In this document: one piece after another, positions 32,896-41,484 of the stretch
How the letters are laid out: each line of letters opens with the position of its first letter
Position numbering within the stretch: the first letter of the stretch is position 1
Source: Ruminococcus flavefaciens FD-1
GTDB lineage: Bacteria > Bacillota > Clostridia > Oscillospirales > Ruminococcaceae
Reading direction: 5' to 3'
DNA length: 64,000 nt
Assembly: GCA_000174895.1 (NCBI GenBank)
Contig: ACOK01000111.1
Coordinates: 1-64,000, forward strand
Notes under the pieces: model-generated
Told to the model about the DNA's origin: nothing
Databases searched by the model: none
What the model saw: the letters and a program-made list of their open reading frames with translations, nothing else
Translations under genes and position numbers: made by a program

Positions 32896-33936
32896 TCACT
32901 TCTTAAAAGGATCATTAGGCTTCACGTCGATGAAAGGTTCATCACTGCTTTCGCCTGGGGAGTCAACATAGAAGTTGTTGATGGTTGTCAGGTTGATATT
33001 GGCCTTGCATCCACGCTTCTGCAGTTCAGCCATAGCCTCTGCGCCGGCTCTTGCATTGTCGCTGAATGCATCACTAATATCTCTTGCGGCAGCAGCAAGA
33101 TCGCTGTTTCTGTTCAGGTGGATATTGTTGACATTTAACAGGTTGATATCCTGTCCGTTAGCATTATGCTGCGAAAGTGATGATCTTGATGCCTGTGATG
33201 CTGTTGGTGAATAAGGGCTATAACCCTTATTCGGATAATACTTATTGCTCATGGGATAACCTCCGAATGGATTATTGTAGATAGAGTGGCCGCCTCCCAG
33301 GAACTTGTGGATTCCCGGGATCGGAGCGTCAGGATTGATGTACTGATTCTCGTCAGGTGGCGGTGGAACTAAAATATTTCTGTCATCAGGTGAGTCGTCA
33401 TCGATCTCAAGAAATATGTAACCGTTTCTGATATCATATACGTTATTGTCGATGCAGCCGAGCATACCCTCTTTGATCGGATCAAAGTCATAACCTTCGA
33501 GAACGTGGTTAACGAAGGTCTTGACGCCATTCAAAGCAGTTGGTCCCTGTGAAAACTTTTTTCCGTCCTTATAGCTGACAGAGTTAAACAGAAAGTGGAG
33601 ATGACGGGTGGATGTATCCTTGTGCAACGCATAGACACACTGATAACCTGAACGGTGATTTGCGATTCTGCGGCCTATTTCCATATAGACTTCATCAGGA
33701 ACGTGAGGGTTATCAGGTGTGATAGACAGCACCGAGTGGTCGTACATCTTTCCTGTATTTTTATGATAGGCCTGCTTGCAAGCGATCATGTCCTTCAGGA
33801 AGTTTTCCTTTCTACAACCCACTACATCGACATTGCTGTCCCAGTCTGTATATGGTTTTGTCACTATGTAGTTGGAGATACGCTCCAAACTATATAAGTC
33901 ATTATTATGGTCATTGACCCTGCGAAGTATCGACAT
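32896..33936 (-). CDS. Short MOBP-type relaxase
   Basis: The 346-residue protein starts at ATG 33936 (AAGGAGGTG upstream). It has YALHKDTSTRHLHFLFN near 105-121, an H-x-D...H-x-H relaxase motif. A KAYHK/KQAYHKN segment upstream is typical of nicking relaxases in small mobilizable elements. The C-terminal 180 residues are Pro/Asn/Ser-rich and low in complexity, perhaps for partner contact. It begins one base after the RHH gene stop and is the last gene of the operon. Confidence 0.75.
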   Translation of the reverse strand: MSILRRVNDHNNDLYSLERISNYIVTKPYTDWDSNVDVVGCRKENFLKDMIACKQAYHKNTGKMYDHSVLSITPDNPHVPDEVYMEIGRRIANHRSGYQCVYALHKDTSTRHLHFLFNSVSYKDGKKFSQGPTALNGVKTFVNHVLEGYDFDPIKEGMLGCIDNNVYDIRNGYIFLEIDDDSPDDRNILVPPPPDENQYINPDAPIPGIHKFLGGGHSIYNNPFGGYPMSNKYYPNKGYSPYSPTASQASRSSLSQHNANGQDINLLNVNNIHLNRNSDLAAAARDISDAFSDNARAGAEAMAELQKRGCKANINLTTINNFYVDSPGESSDEPFIDVKPNDPFKK

Positions 33937-33937
33937 A

Positions 33938-34282
33938 TTATTCACCTCCTTCGTCAGAGAGCTTGATATCGGAGATCTGATCGAGGATCTCAATGAAATC
34001 ATCATTGATCAGCGAGAACATTCTGAGCATTTCTTCTTCAAGGTCAGACTTGATCTCTTTGTCTCTGAGAGCACTGTCGAGGTTTGTGCTGATTTCAGCC
34101 AATGACTTGGCTATTGAGCCGCTCTGGTTGAGAAATATGACCTTATCGTCAGAGAGAGCGACGGTTCTCAGGTACTTACTGTTATCCATCTGAGCAGCCT
34201 TCGCTCTCTGAGATATCTTGTCTTTGTCTGTGACTGACACCCTGCACTGCATGGTGGTCATTTCTGTTTTGTGTTTGTTCAT
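33938..34282 (-). CDS. Relaxosome RHH/MobC-like protein
   Basis: The 114-residue protein has a ribbon-helix-helix start (MQCRVSVTDKDKISQRAKAA, then SKYLRTVAL) and a coiled-coil tail. AGGAGG precedes ATG 34282. Coupled to the relaxase gene, it most likely binds oriT as the accessory nicking factor. Confidence 0.7.
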   Translation of the reverse strand: MNKHKTEMTTMQCRVSVTDKDKISQRAKAAQMDNSKYLRTVALSDDKVIFLNQSGSIAKSLAEISTNLDSALRDKEIKSDLEEEMLRMFSLINDDFIEILDQISDIKLSDEGGE

Positions 34283-34317
34283 TTTATTATTCCTCCTATG
34301 TAATGTGTTGACGCTGG

Positions 34318-34398
34318 CTAATCTTGTTCGCCAGAGTCATGACGTTTAGTTGGTGTCATTACATCAGTCGGAGGACTGCGAGCTGAGTTTGAAATCAT
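34318..34398 (-). CDS. Possible 26-residue peptide
   Basis: ATG 34398 lies 8 bases after GGAGG, 4 bases past the helicase stop, and opens a frame rich in Ser, Pro and Thr, ending at TAG 34318. The binding site is good, but a peptide of this size has no family to support it. Confidence 0.35.
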   Translation of the reverse strand: MISNSARSPPTDVMTPTKRHDSGEQD

Positions 34399-34402
34399 AT
34401 TT

Positions 34403-35743
34403 TTAAACCTCCGTCGTGTCGTCGGGAGCGTTGAGTTCCTCAGCAGTCTTGAGACGAATTCCCTTGAAGCCGATTTTACGACTGTTGCGAGGTCCAACTT
34501 TTTTGAAATCGATTGAAGGTGAATAGCTGAGAACTGATTCCTTGAATTCGGACTTGTCATCAGCGTCGAGAGCGTTTTCGTTACACCATATTTTGTAAGC
34601 CTCGTATAAAACGGAAACAGGCACGGATCCCTTTTCGTCAAGAGTTGTGCGATCATTGAGAAACTCCTCAACACTGTGAAGTGCGGTTATACGACTTCTC
34701 AGATAAGCTTCACCCTTGGAGCTCATCTTAAAGTCATAGCCTGACTCGATAAATTCCTTGAGTGATCTTGCGGCCCGAGAGAAGATTGCGTCGCGCTCGT
34801 CCATGAGTTTATCAAGCAGATGCTTGTCCTGCTTATCAGGAGGTATACTATACTCAAAAGGAATTATCACCATACGGCGATATAAAGCCTGATCTGGGTG
34901 TTTGAACACGTAAGGTCTGTTCGATGCAAAAAATAATTTCGCAGTCGGAACAAACTGTACCGGGTTCTCTCTGAGCGCTCGCCCTTCGATTTTCTCACAA
35001 GAGACTATGGATTTAAAGATATGCTCGTTGTCAAGGGCTTTGGAGCTGTTGTCGTATGAGATATTGAGCTTTTTTCCCTGGAGCTGGATAGTGTAGTGGG
35101 GATCACCAAGCTGCTGAAAGCTGATATTCGATACCAGTCCCGGTGTGACAGCACTTTCAATGATTCTGAGCAGAGTTGATTTGCCACCGTCCGATTCGCC
35201 TATCAAAAATACAGCACACTTTACGTCAGTAAGCGACGATAAGCCGAAACCGATGGATCTGAATATACAGTCTTTATTTTCAATTCCGGCTGATGTCTTG
35301 ATAAATTTCATAAAATTCGGGCACTCTCTCTCGGTACAATGCTCGATGTAGTTAACGTTGAAGACATAGTCAAAAATCCATTTATTACGATCCGTAGTGA
35401 ATTCTCCGGTGAGGATATTGAGAACGCCGTTCATGAAATTTATCAAGTACTGCTGCCGTTTGAGGGCTCCCTCGATATCGATCTTCAGTGATATATCTTC
35501 GGAAAGGCGCTTTGCTACTTCGGCAATATTAGTGGATTTGACTTTGAAACGATCTTCTGGCACGATAAGATTTCTTATAATTGTTAAAAGATCCGTCTTG
35601 CAGATTTTCTGCCAGTGTGTTGGAAGTTTTATATAGGCGGACTGACCGTCAAACTTGATTATTCCGAGATTCTTGATATCTCTTGTCAGCTGGCTCGCAA
35701 CATCCTTCTCGGAAACGATTATCAGTGTGATCGTAGCCAGCAA
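34403..35743 (-). CDS. SF3 replication helicase of the second element
   Basis: The 446-residue frame (TTG 35743) has Walker A FLIGESDGGKSTLLRII (about 178-194), a Walker B-like LNISYDNSS region, motif C LFFASNRP, and an arginine finger region LYRRMVIIPF. The C-terminal winged part ends in GFKGIR, like the helicase at 28203. It should replicate the excised circle. The start is doubtful: the only strong ribosome binding site nearby (GAAAGGAA before ATG 35765) serves another frame, so a 5' frameshift or coupled leader is possible. Confidence 0.75.
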   Translation of the reverse strand: MLATITLIIVSEKDVASQLTRDIKNLGIIKFDGQSAYIKLPTHWQKICKTDLLTIIRNLIVPEDRFKVKSTNIAEVAKRLSEDISLKIDIEGALKRQQYLINFMNGVLNILTGEFTTDRNKWIFDYVFNVNYIEHCTERECPNFMKFIKTSAGIENKDCIFRSIGFGLSSLTDVKCAVFLIGESDGGKSTLLRIIESAVTPGLVSNISFQQLGDPHYTIQLQGKKLNISYDNSSKALDNEHIFKSIVSCEKIEGRALRENPVQFVPTAKLFFASNRPYVFKHPDQALYRRMVIIPFEYSIPPDKQDKHLLDKLMDERDAIFSRAARSLKEFIESGYDFKMSSKGEAYLRSRITALHSVEEFLNDRTTLDEKGSVPVSVLYEAYKIWCNENALDADDKSEFKESVLSYSPSIDFKKVGPRNSRKIGFKGIRLKTAEELNAPDDTTEV

Positions 35744-35765
35744 TGCTAAAAGTATAAGTAATCAT
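35649..35765 (-). CDS. Alternative-frame ORF at the helicase 5' end
   Basis: ATG 35765 sits 4-5 bases after GAAAGGAAT and encodes 38 residues (MITYTFSIAGYD...) overlapping the first 95 bases of the helicase frame. It may be a leader for translational coupling or the displaced N-terminus of the helicase after a frameshift. Confidence 0.35.
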   Translation of the reverse strand: MITYTFSIAGYDHTDNRFREGCCEPADKRYQESRNNQV

Positions 35766-35780
35766 TTTTATTCCTTTCTG

Positions 35781-35799
35781 CGGGGGCATTTTGCCCCCG
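35781..35799. terminator. GC hairpin between integrase and helicase genes
   Basis: Perfect stem CGGGGGCA / TGCCCCCG with a 3-base loop. There is no T run, so it may stabilise or process mRNA instead of stopping transcription. Confidence 0.5.
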
Positions 35800-35807
35800 A
35801 CTTGCGA

Positions 35808-37007
35808 TTATTTTAAAGATTTTTTTACCAGCTCAGTCATAGCAGCCTGAGCATTTGCCCGACCTTGAAGGTCGAGACTGACGTATACCTTTGCGGTGAA
35901 GGCTGTTGATTCATGTCCCAGTATATCGCTCAGATAGGGGAGCGGAACACCTGCCTTTACTGCCTGTGAAGCGTAAGTATGGCGCAGACAATGCGGATGA
36001 AAGTCCGTAATGCCGATACTCTCGGCAACTGCCTTGAGTTTCTTCCTTACAGTACCGGGATCAAGGTAATGACCGAGCTCGTTGGCTATGAGCCAAGGAT
36101 TCTCCTCGTACATACCATATGATTTCTCAGCCTGCTCCTTCTGCCACTGAATGTGTGCAAGCACTTTATCAGCTACTTCGGGGAGCAGCGGAACCTGTCT
36201 CTTACCTTTTGAGGTCTTTGTCTCTTGAAGTCGAAGTATAGTCTTCGGTTCTCCAGCCTTAGCCTCGAAGTTCGAAACTCTGTTCAAGGATTTTGAGATG
36301 TTGAGGTAGTAGATTCCGTCCTTACAGCGTACATCATCATGAGTAAGAGCGCAGCATTCACCAAGCCTGAGTCCGCAGAACAACATAAGTACGAGAGCGA
36401 TTTGAAGCCTGTCACCCTCCATTGCTGCTACAAATCCGCTTATCTCCGTTTCCGTCAGTACACGCATTTCAGGTGTCATTACCTTAGGAAGCTGAACGTA
36501 GTCAGCAGCGTTATGATAGATTAGCTGTCTGCCAACTGCGTGGTCAAGTGCTTTGTGTATCATATTCATTATATTATGCAGGGTCTTAGCGCTGAGCGGT
36601 AGTCCGGTGTCCAGTTGTCCAGCATTTTTCAAGAACAGAATGAATTCCTGTAGGTCATCAACTGTCAAGTTTTTAAGCTTGATGTCCTTGATCTTGTGTC
36701 TCTGGATGTGACGGAGATAGCCGAGGTAGTTCATACGGGTGCTGTTGCGGATAGCAACTGAGCCGAACTTCTCGAGCCACTGGTCAAGATACTCCCCAAA
36801 CGGCTGGTCGGAGCACAGCACCGGCTTGCCGGCGCTGATTTCCGATTTAATCTTAGAGAGCCATTCATCCGCCTCCTTGCGTGTACGGAACTGGCGGTAG
36901 ATCCGCTTCTTACTTCCGTCATGCAAAGGAACGAAAAATGCTGCTCTCCACTGTCCGTTTTTGAGTTTAAACTTTGTTCCTTCACCATTTGCGGCTTTAC
37001 TGCTCAA
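35808..37007 (-). CDS. int: Tyrosine integrase of the second element
   Basis: The product is 399 residues from TTG 37007, 8 bases after AGAAGG; GTG 37016 is the alternative. An AP2-like arm-binding N-terminus (GQWRAAFFVPLHDGSKKR) and core-binding domain come first. The full catalytic set follows: Arg in CGLRLGE, Lys in TKTSKGKRQVPL, HCLRHTYAS, LGHES and Tyr in VYVS. The start overlaps the excisionase stop, so the two are coupled. Its attachment site was not identified. Confidence 0.9.
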   Translation of the reverse strand: MSSKAANGEGTKFKLKNGQWRAAFFVPLHDGSKKRIYRQFRTRKEADEWLSKIKSEISAGKPVLCSDQPFGEYLDQWLEKFGSVAIRNSTRMNYLGYLRHIQRHKIKDIKLKNLTVDDLQEFILFLKNAGQLDTGLPLSAKTLHNIMNMIHKALDHAVGRQLIYHNAADYVQLPKVMTPEMRVLTETEISGFVAAMEGDRLQIALVLMLFCGLRLGECCALTHDDVRCKDGIYYLNISKSLNRVSNFEAKAGEPKTILRLQETKTSKGKRQVPLLPEVADKVLAHIQWQKEQAEKSYGMYEENPWLIANELGHYLDPGTVRKKLKAVAESIGITDFHPHCLRHTYASQAVKAGVPLPYLSDILGHESTAFTAKVYVSLDLQGRANAQAAMTELVKKSLK

Positions 37008-37215
37008 TAGGATCACCTTCTTTCGCAGTTATAGCGCCGCCTATTGTGCGGCTTTTGAGCCAGTGCTCAATTTCGGCAACTGGATACAAGATCCGGCGAC
37101 CGACTCTGATGTGCGGTATCTCGCCGCAGCGGGTCAGCTTCCTTATCGAGGAAATTGACATCCCCGTTTGGTTGGAAACCTCTGCTGCATTGAGACACAG
37201 CTTGTCTTTGTTCAT
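36997..37215 (-). CDS. xis: Excisionase-like HTH protein
   Basis: The 72-residue protein starts at ATG 37215 (AAAGGA upstream). It has a MerR/HTH_17-type helix-turn-helix: LNAAEVSNQTGMSISSIRKL, then GEIPHIRVGRRILYP. Such proteins bend attachment DNA to favour excision. It lies directly before its integrase and is the first gene of the operon. Confidence 0.8.
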   Translation of the reverse strand: MNKDKLCLNAAEVSNQTGMSISSIRKLTRCGEIPHIRVGRRILYPVAEIEHWLKSRTIGGAITAKEGDPIEQ

Positions 37216-37281
37216 AGGCAAATCCTTTCATACTTAATTTCAAATATATGTCAACAGTTTTAGACGTCTATTGAACCTGTG

Positions 37282-37301
37282 AATATATGATATCATATAT
37301 T
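37282..37301. promoter_or_regulatory. 20 bp perfect palindrome, putative operator
   Basis: AATATATGATATCATATATT is its own reverse complement. It lies between the divergent excisionase and cargo genes, where a regulator could control both. Confidence 0.55.
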
Positions 37302-37376
37302 TCCATTAATAACACGAAACAGGAAACATTCAATTCTATTTCGTTTTGATATGCTAACAAAAAGGAGGAGGAAACA

Positions 37377-38288
37377 ATGAAAGCGATGTCTGTCTTGTAT
37401 GAAGAAATTGCTAAATATAAAAAATGGGATGAAGGTGATGATTATGAAGCTAAATTAACTTTATTGAGGAAGAAATTTAGGCAATTGATGAATAATATAT
37501 TACTTCGTAATACTAAAGATTATTATAAAAACAAAACTTCAGAGATACCTGATGAAGATGTGGAGATAGTTAAGAAGTTACTGATAATGTCAGTAGATGG
37601 AGAAGGGGAAAATAAAATATGCAAAAAATGGTTTAATGGTAAACTGAAATACAATGATTATAAAGATCGAGCAACTCTATATGATACACTTGTTGCGCTT
37701 TTAGACGAGTTACTTACATCCGGAAATATTCAAAATGGAACATATGAAAGATGGTTATTATCTTTCGATACTATCTTATATGGAAATACCTCAAAACAGA
37801 TTCTAAGCTTGTATAGTAATATAGATGATTTAGTTACTGCAACAATAGGCTTAAATCAATATGTCAATTTGCCTGATATAAGTACAGAAACAGCCGAAGT
37901 ATTTAGAAAATTACTTCCTACACCACCTCCTGAACTTGATGATGATATAACTAAAATATCACTTAACCAATTGGTTGACTATTTTTCGTGCCAAGAAGAA
38001 TTCTTCAGTAATTTAAATATTATTGTTGAATATTTGGCTTTGGAAGCCAAAGAAAAGAATCGAAAGATAATAGAGATTCTTATAGCATATATTATAGATA
38101 AAGATAAATACATAAATGACAAGGCAGTTAATTCAAATTTAGCATATGAAGGATTAAATTTCATCGACCAACAATATCTTTTTTTGATGAATAATAAAGA
38201 CATATTAAAACAAATAGGTGAGGATCTTTCGCTGCCTGAGGAAGTTATTTTAAAAATGTTTAAATTTATTAATAGAGACAAGAATTAG
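37377..38288 (+). CDS. Cargo protein of unknown function
   Basis: The 303-residue, mostly helical, AT-rich gene has AGGAGG before ATG 37377. I recognise no motif. Visible traits are an acidic, Lys-rich N-terminus, a Pro-rich TPPPELDDD turn near 181-189, and helical repeats on either side. Lower GC than its neighbours suggests separate transfer. Its place at the edge of a mobilizable element, away from the transfer operon, is where defence or toxin genes often sit, but no function is assigned. Confidence 0.65.
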   Translation: MKAMSVLYEEIAKYKKWDEGDDYEAKLTLLRKKFRQLMNNILLRNTKDYYKNKTSEIPDEDVEIVKKLLIMSVDGEGENKICKKWFNGKLKYNDYKDRATLYDTLVALLDELLTSGNIQNGTYERWLLSFDTILYGNTSKQILSLYSNIDDLVTATIGLNQYVNLPDISTETAEVFRKLLPTPPPELDDDITKISLNQLVDYFSCQEEFFSNLNIIVEYLALEAKEKNRKIIEILIAYIIDKDKYINDKAVNSNLAYEGLNFIDQQYLFLMNNKDILKQIGEDLSLPEEVILKMFKFINRDKN

Positions 38289-38305
38289 TAAAGGAATGTA
38301 TAGAG

Positions 38306-38355
38306 TTGTGTCCAAGTGTCCATAGTTTTCTCATATAAAACAAAAAATCAACTCG
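38306..38355 (+). repeat. Intergenic repeat, copy A
   Basis: Unit of about 48 bases beginning GTGTCCAAGTGTCC and containing TCATATAAAACAAAAAAT. It is also found at 39514-39561 and 41485-41532, with most positions shared. Here it is followed by a CTCGCCC / GGGCGAG stem (38352-38370). Confidence 0.8.
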
Positions 38356-38418
38356 CCCTTAACGGGCGAGCAGCATCAACTATACATTTTCCAATCAAAA
38401 AAAGAAAGAGGTAATTCT

Positions 38419-39495
38419 ATGAAATTCTTTATGCCGACACAGGTTATCAGTGAAACAGATTGTATAGCCAAACACGCTGAAAAACTGGCATCTCTTGGCT
38501 CACACGCTCTTATAGTAACGGGAAACAGATCTTCCAAGCTCAATGGCTCCCTTGACGATGTTATTTCAGCTCTCTCAGAGTATTCAGTTTCATATACTGT
38601 TTTTGACAAAGTAGAGGAGAATCCGTCTGTTGAAACAGTTATGTCTGCCCGTGATATGGGAATTGAATGCGGTGCGGATTTTGTTATCGGTATTGGCGGA
38701 GGTTCACCGCTCGATGCTGCGAAGGCCGTGGCTCTTATGATAAGGAACAATGAAAAATCATGGGAATTCCTGTATGAAGCAGCAGATTCTTCTGCACTTC
38801 CGTTAGCAGCGGTCCCTACTACCTGCGGAACAGGTTCCGAGGTCACAGGAGTAGCTGTCCTTACACGCCATGACCTGAAAACCAAAGTTTCTGCAAAACA
38901 TAAGATATTTCCCGACATTGCTTTTATAGACGGAAAATACCTGTTGTCCGCACCGAAAAAGATAATTGTCAATACTGCGATCGATGCCTTATCACATCTT
39001 ATCGAAAGTGCAGTTAATACTCTTGCTGATACGTACAGTGATATGTCTGTGTTTGCAGGCTTGAAGGAATGGGCGGAATGCCGCCGCTATATTGAAGGTG
39101 AATCGGAACTAACGTCAGCTGCGGCTATGAAACTCATGAATGCGTCTGCGCTTGCGGGAATGTCGATCGCTCAGACAGGAACAACTATTCCTCATTCTCT
39201 CAGCTATATGCTGACTTATGGAGCAGGTATACCGCATGGTGCAGCTGTAGGAGCATTTCAGGGCAAGTATCTGAAATATGCCGATGCTGAGCGAAGAAAA
39301 GCTGTTCTTGATGCAATAGGCTTCGGTGATACATATGAACTGGGAGCTTATATATCAAAACTTGCTCCTGTGGCCGCAGAGCGTGAACTGCTTGAGAGAT
39401 CAGCGGAGAGTGTAATGAAAAACACTGCAAAACTTGCATTATGTCCGTATAAAATAGATGAAAAGATCATGGAAGATATGATCGATCTCAGCTGA
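38419..39495 (+). CDS. Iron-containing alcohol dehydrogenase family
   Basis: The 358-residue enzyme has the NAD(P)-binding IGIGGGSPLDAAKA motif (about 92-105), the PTTCGTGSEVTGVAV loop (about 134-148), AIDALSHLIES, and IPHSLSYML then GIPHGAA supplying metal-binding His residues. It would oxidise or reduce an alcohol/aldehyde with Fe2+ or a similar metal. The C-terminus is slightly shorter than the roughly 385-residue norm. It is a single-gene unit bracketed by two copies of the intergenic repeat. Confidence 0.85.
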   Translation: MKFFMPTQVISETDCIAKHAEKLASLGSHALIVTGNRSSKLNGSLDDVISALSEYSVSYTVFDKVEENPSVETVMSARDMGIECGADFVIGIGGGSPLDAAKAVALMIRNNEKSWEFLYEAADSSALPLAAVPTTCGTGSEVTGVAVLTRHDLKTKVSAKHKIFPDIAFIDGKYLLSAPKKIIVNTAIDALSHLIESAVNTLADTYSDMSVFAGLKEWAECRRYIEGESELTSAAAMKLMNASALAGMSIAQTGTTIPHSLSYMLTYGAGIPHGAAVGAFQGKYLKYADAERRKAVLDAIGFGDTYELGAYISKLAPVAAERELLERSAESVMKNTAKLALCPYKIDEKIMEDMIDLS

Positions 39496-39513
39496 GATCT
39501 GCGAAATACTGCG

Positions 39514-39561
39514 AAGTGTCCGAGTGTCCGCAGATTTCCTCTATAAACAAAAAATTTCTCG
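39514..39561 (+). repeat. Intergenic repeat, copy B
   Basis: Begins AAGTGTCCGAGTGTCCG and continues with CTATAAACAAAAAATTTCTCG, close to copies A and C. It follows the dehydrogenase stop, next to a 16 bp palindrome over the stop codon (39484-39499). Confidence 0.8.
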
Positions 39562-39694
39562 ATTGTAATGTAAGTGCAATAATCAAAATAAAAAAATAAA
39601 TCCTGAAGCGTCACATTTCTTGTTGTGTCACGGAATAGATATAGTGAAAGCCGAAAGATGCATCAGATAGCTTTTATTCAAGAGGTGATAAACT

Positions 39695-40261
39695 ATGACA
39701 CATGAGAAATACCGTTTGCTTTCTTCTGAATCAAAAGAACTTGCGCAGAAGGAGTTGTTTGAAGAATATTTCAACTATGTGTATACGATAGTGACAGGCA
39801 GGCTGAGAAACTGCGCTTCCCGTGAAGATATAGAGGAATGTGTAGGCGATGTTTTCGCTGATATATACATATATTATGACAGCAGCAAACAGCTCGGCGG
39901 TGACGTATCGGGATTTGTCGGAACGGTTGCCCGTCGCAAGGCAGCAGACCATTTTGCAAAACTTACACGCAGAAGACCTGAGACCGTATCCGCTGATGAA
40001 GAAAATACCTCTGACATCAAAGCACCTGATGATACAGAAAAAATAGTAGAGGACAAGGAAATTCACAGGGCATTGTTAAATTGTATTGATCTTCTCGGAG
40101 AACCTGACTCAACTATAATAATACAGAAATATTTCTTTATGCGAAGTGCAAAGGAAATCTCGGAATATGTGTCGTTGACTCCCGAAGCAGTCCGTGCAAG
40201 GCTTAGCCGTGCATTGAAAAAACTGCGGAAGGAACTCACCGCCATGAACATTACACTTTAA
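39695..40261 (+). CDS. ECF-type RNA polymerase sigma factor
   Basis: The 188-residue protein has region 2 (FEEYFNYVYTIVTGRLRN, then EDIEECVGDVFADIYIYY and GFVGTVARRKAADHF) and region 4 (STIIIQKYFFMRSAKEISEYVSLTPEAVRARLSRALKKLRK). It would direct polymerase to a small stress regulon. Thirteen bases separate it from the next gene, its likely anti-sigma partner. Upstream, near 39612-39650, a GCGTCACA...GTGTCACGG pair and ATATAG may be its own target promoter; this is a guess. Confidence 0.85.
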   Translation: MTHEKYRLLSSESKELAQKELFEEYFNYVYTIVTGRLRNCASREDIEECVGDVFADIYIYYDSSKQLGGDVSGFVGTVARRKAADHFAKLTRRRPETVSADEENTSDIKAPDDTEKIVEDKEIHRALLNCIDLLGEPDSTIIIQKYFFMRSAKEISEYVSLTPEAVRARLSRALKKLRKELTAMNITL

Positions 40262-40274
40262 AGGAGGAACAGCT

Positions 40275-41471
40275 ATGAACGATAAGGAATTCAACCTTGA
40301 CGCTTTAGCTAATGCTGATGATGAAACAGCTGCTAAGATTGCAGTACACTGTCCCGCCTCCGATGAAGAAAAGGAGAGAATGTTTGCAATGAGCAGAAGG
40401 ATTTACAATAAAAGGACTGAAGAAAGCAATAATACAGAAAACATCGAAGTTACAGGAGTTGAGCGCTATAAAAAGCCGATACTGCAAAAGATAATGTCGA
40501 TAGCTGCTGCACTTGTACTTGTAGCAGGTATAGGAACAGGCGGAGCATTGATGCTGAAACACCGCAGCGCAGCACCGCAGACAGAGGTACCGCAAAATCA
40601 AACGACTGCTTCTTCGACAGAAGCTGTATCGCCGTTCGGTGATCTGAGCGGATACGAAGTGAAAGTAAAGACTACCAATTCAAATGAACTGATAGAGCTT
40701 GACGAAGAACGCAGCCGCAGTCTGATAAATGCTTTCAACAAAGGGGAATGGAATCAGATGCCGAATGACACTGAGGCTGATCCTGCTGTTACAGAGGCGA
40801 TCAATGTAGTTCTTACAAAAGGCGATGATACATTGTTTTGTCTGCTGTATCATGATAAATATATTCTTTGCGATCGTGGCCCATCACAGACAAAATGGGA
40901 GGTAAGTGAGGAGATAAAAAATGCTGTATATGAAGCAGCTTCTTATGCTATGAGTATTATTGACAGAAGAATAGCTGAGGAACAGTTCAAAATCAAGGAA
41001 GAAATAGAAGCTGCTGAAGCAAAAGCCGCTGAAGCTGCATCAGCAGCAAATGAGGAAATGATCGAAATACCGAATACAGAGTTTATGCAGAAGGATCTGG
41101 CAGCCGATATTCTAAAGGAAAGAGGTCTGAACGTTGAGTTCGCAAATCAGGAAAGCAATGATATTCAACCGGGATATGTTATAAAATCAGAACCTTCGAC
41201 AGGTGAAAAGGTCTCAAAGGGTTCTACTGTCAGATTATATGTCAGCATGGGAGCAAACTCACAGACTATAATAACAGAGGATTACAAAGGAATGAATGCA
41301 GACGATGCAGTAATTATTGCAGAATACAGGTCATTGAAAGTCCATACCGAGGAGATCAATTCTTCCGAAAAAGCCGGTATTGTAGTAGGTCAGGAACCTC
41401 AGCCGGGAGAAGAAACAGAAACAGGTTCGGAGATAATACTGTATGTAAGCAACGGTAATCCGCCTGTCTGA
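40275..41471 (+). CDS. Membrane anti-sigma-like protein with two PASTA domains
   Basis: The 398-residue protein has a cytoplasmic N-terminus (1-72), one membrane helix (about 73-94), an extracellular middle and an Ala/Glu coiled coil near 235-257. Two PASTA domains close it: about 259-325 (IPNTEFMQKDLAADILKERG, SEPSTGEKVSKGSTV) and 331-394 (EYKGMNADDA-type start, QEPQPGEETETGSEI). PASTA modules bind peptidoglycan fragments or beta-lactams in kinases such as PrkC. Coupling them to a sigma factor suggests wall sensing through anti-sigma release. AAGGAGG precedes the ATG. No zinc anti-sigma motif is visible, so the binding mode is inference. Confidence 0.75.
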   Translation: MNDKEFNLDALANADDETAAKIAVHCPASDEEKERMFAMSRRIYNKRTEESNNTENIEVTGVERYKKPILQKIMSIAAALVLVAGIGTGGALMLKHRSAAPQTEVPQNQTTASSTEAVSPFGDLSGYEVKVKTTNSNELIELDEERSRSLINAFNKGEWNQMPNDTEADPAVTEAINVVLTKGDDTLFCLLYHDKYILCDRGPSQTKWEVSEEIKNAVYEAASYAMSIIDRRIAEEQFKIKEEIEAAEAKAAEAASAANEEMIEIPNTEFMQKDLAADILKERGLNVEFANQESNDIQPGYVIKSEPSTGEKVSKGSTVRLYVSMGANSQTIITEDYKGMNADDAVIIAEYRSLKVHTEEINSSEKAGIVVGQEPQPGEETETGSEIILYVSNGNPPV

Positions 41472-41484
41472 TACAAGCATGATG

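Larger units (their letters stand above)
32862..38288. mobile_element. Second mobilizable element (approximate limits)
   Basis: A leftward block of excisionase, tyrosine integrase, SF3 helicase, RHH protein and relaxase, plus a divergent cargo gene, lies between a MATE pseudogene and a chromosomal-looking dehydrogenase. I could not find flanking attachment repeats, so the ends are approximate. Confidence 0.65.

Noticed and set aside
34399..34674. Leftward frame joined to the 26-residue peptide
   Set aside because: It overlaps the SF3 helicase in another frame and has no ribosome binding site; only the short 3' part from 34398 has one.
35781..35799. GC hairpin considered as a firm terminator
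   Set aside because: No T run on either strand; kept only as a low-confidence hairpin.
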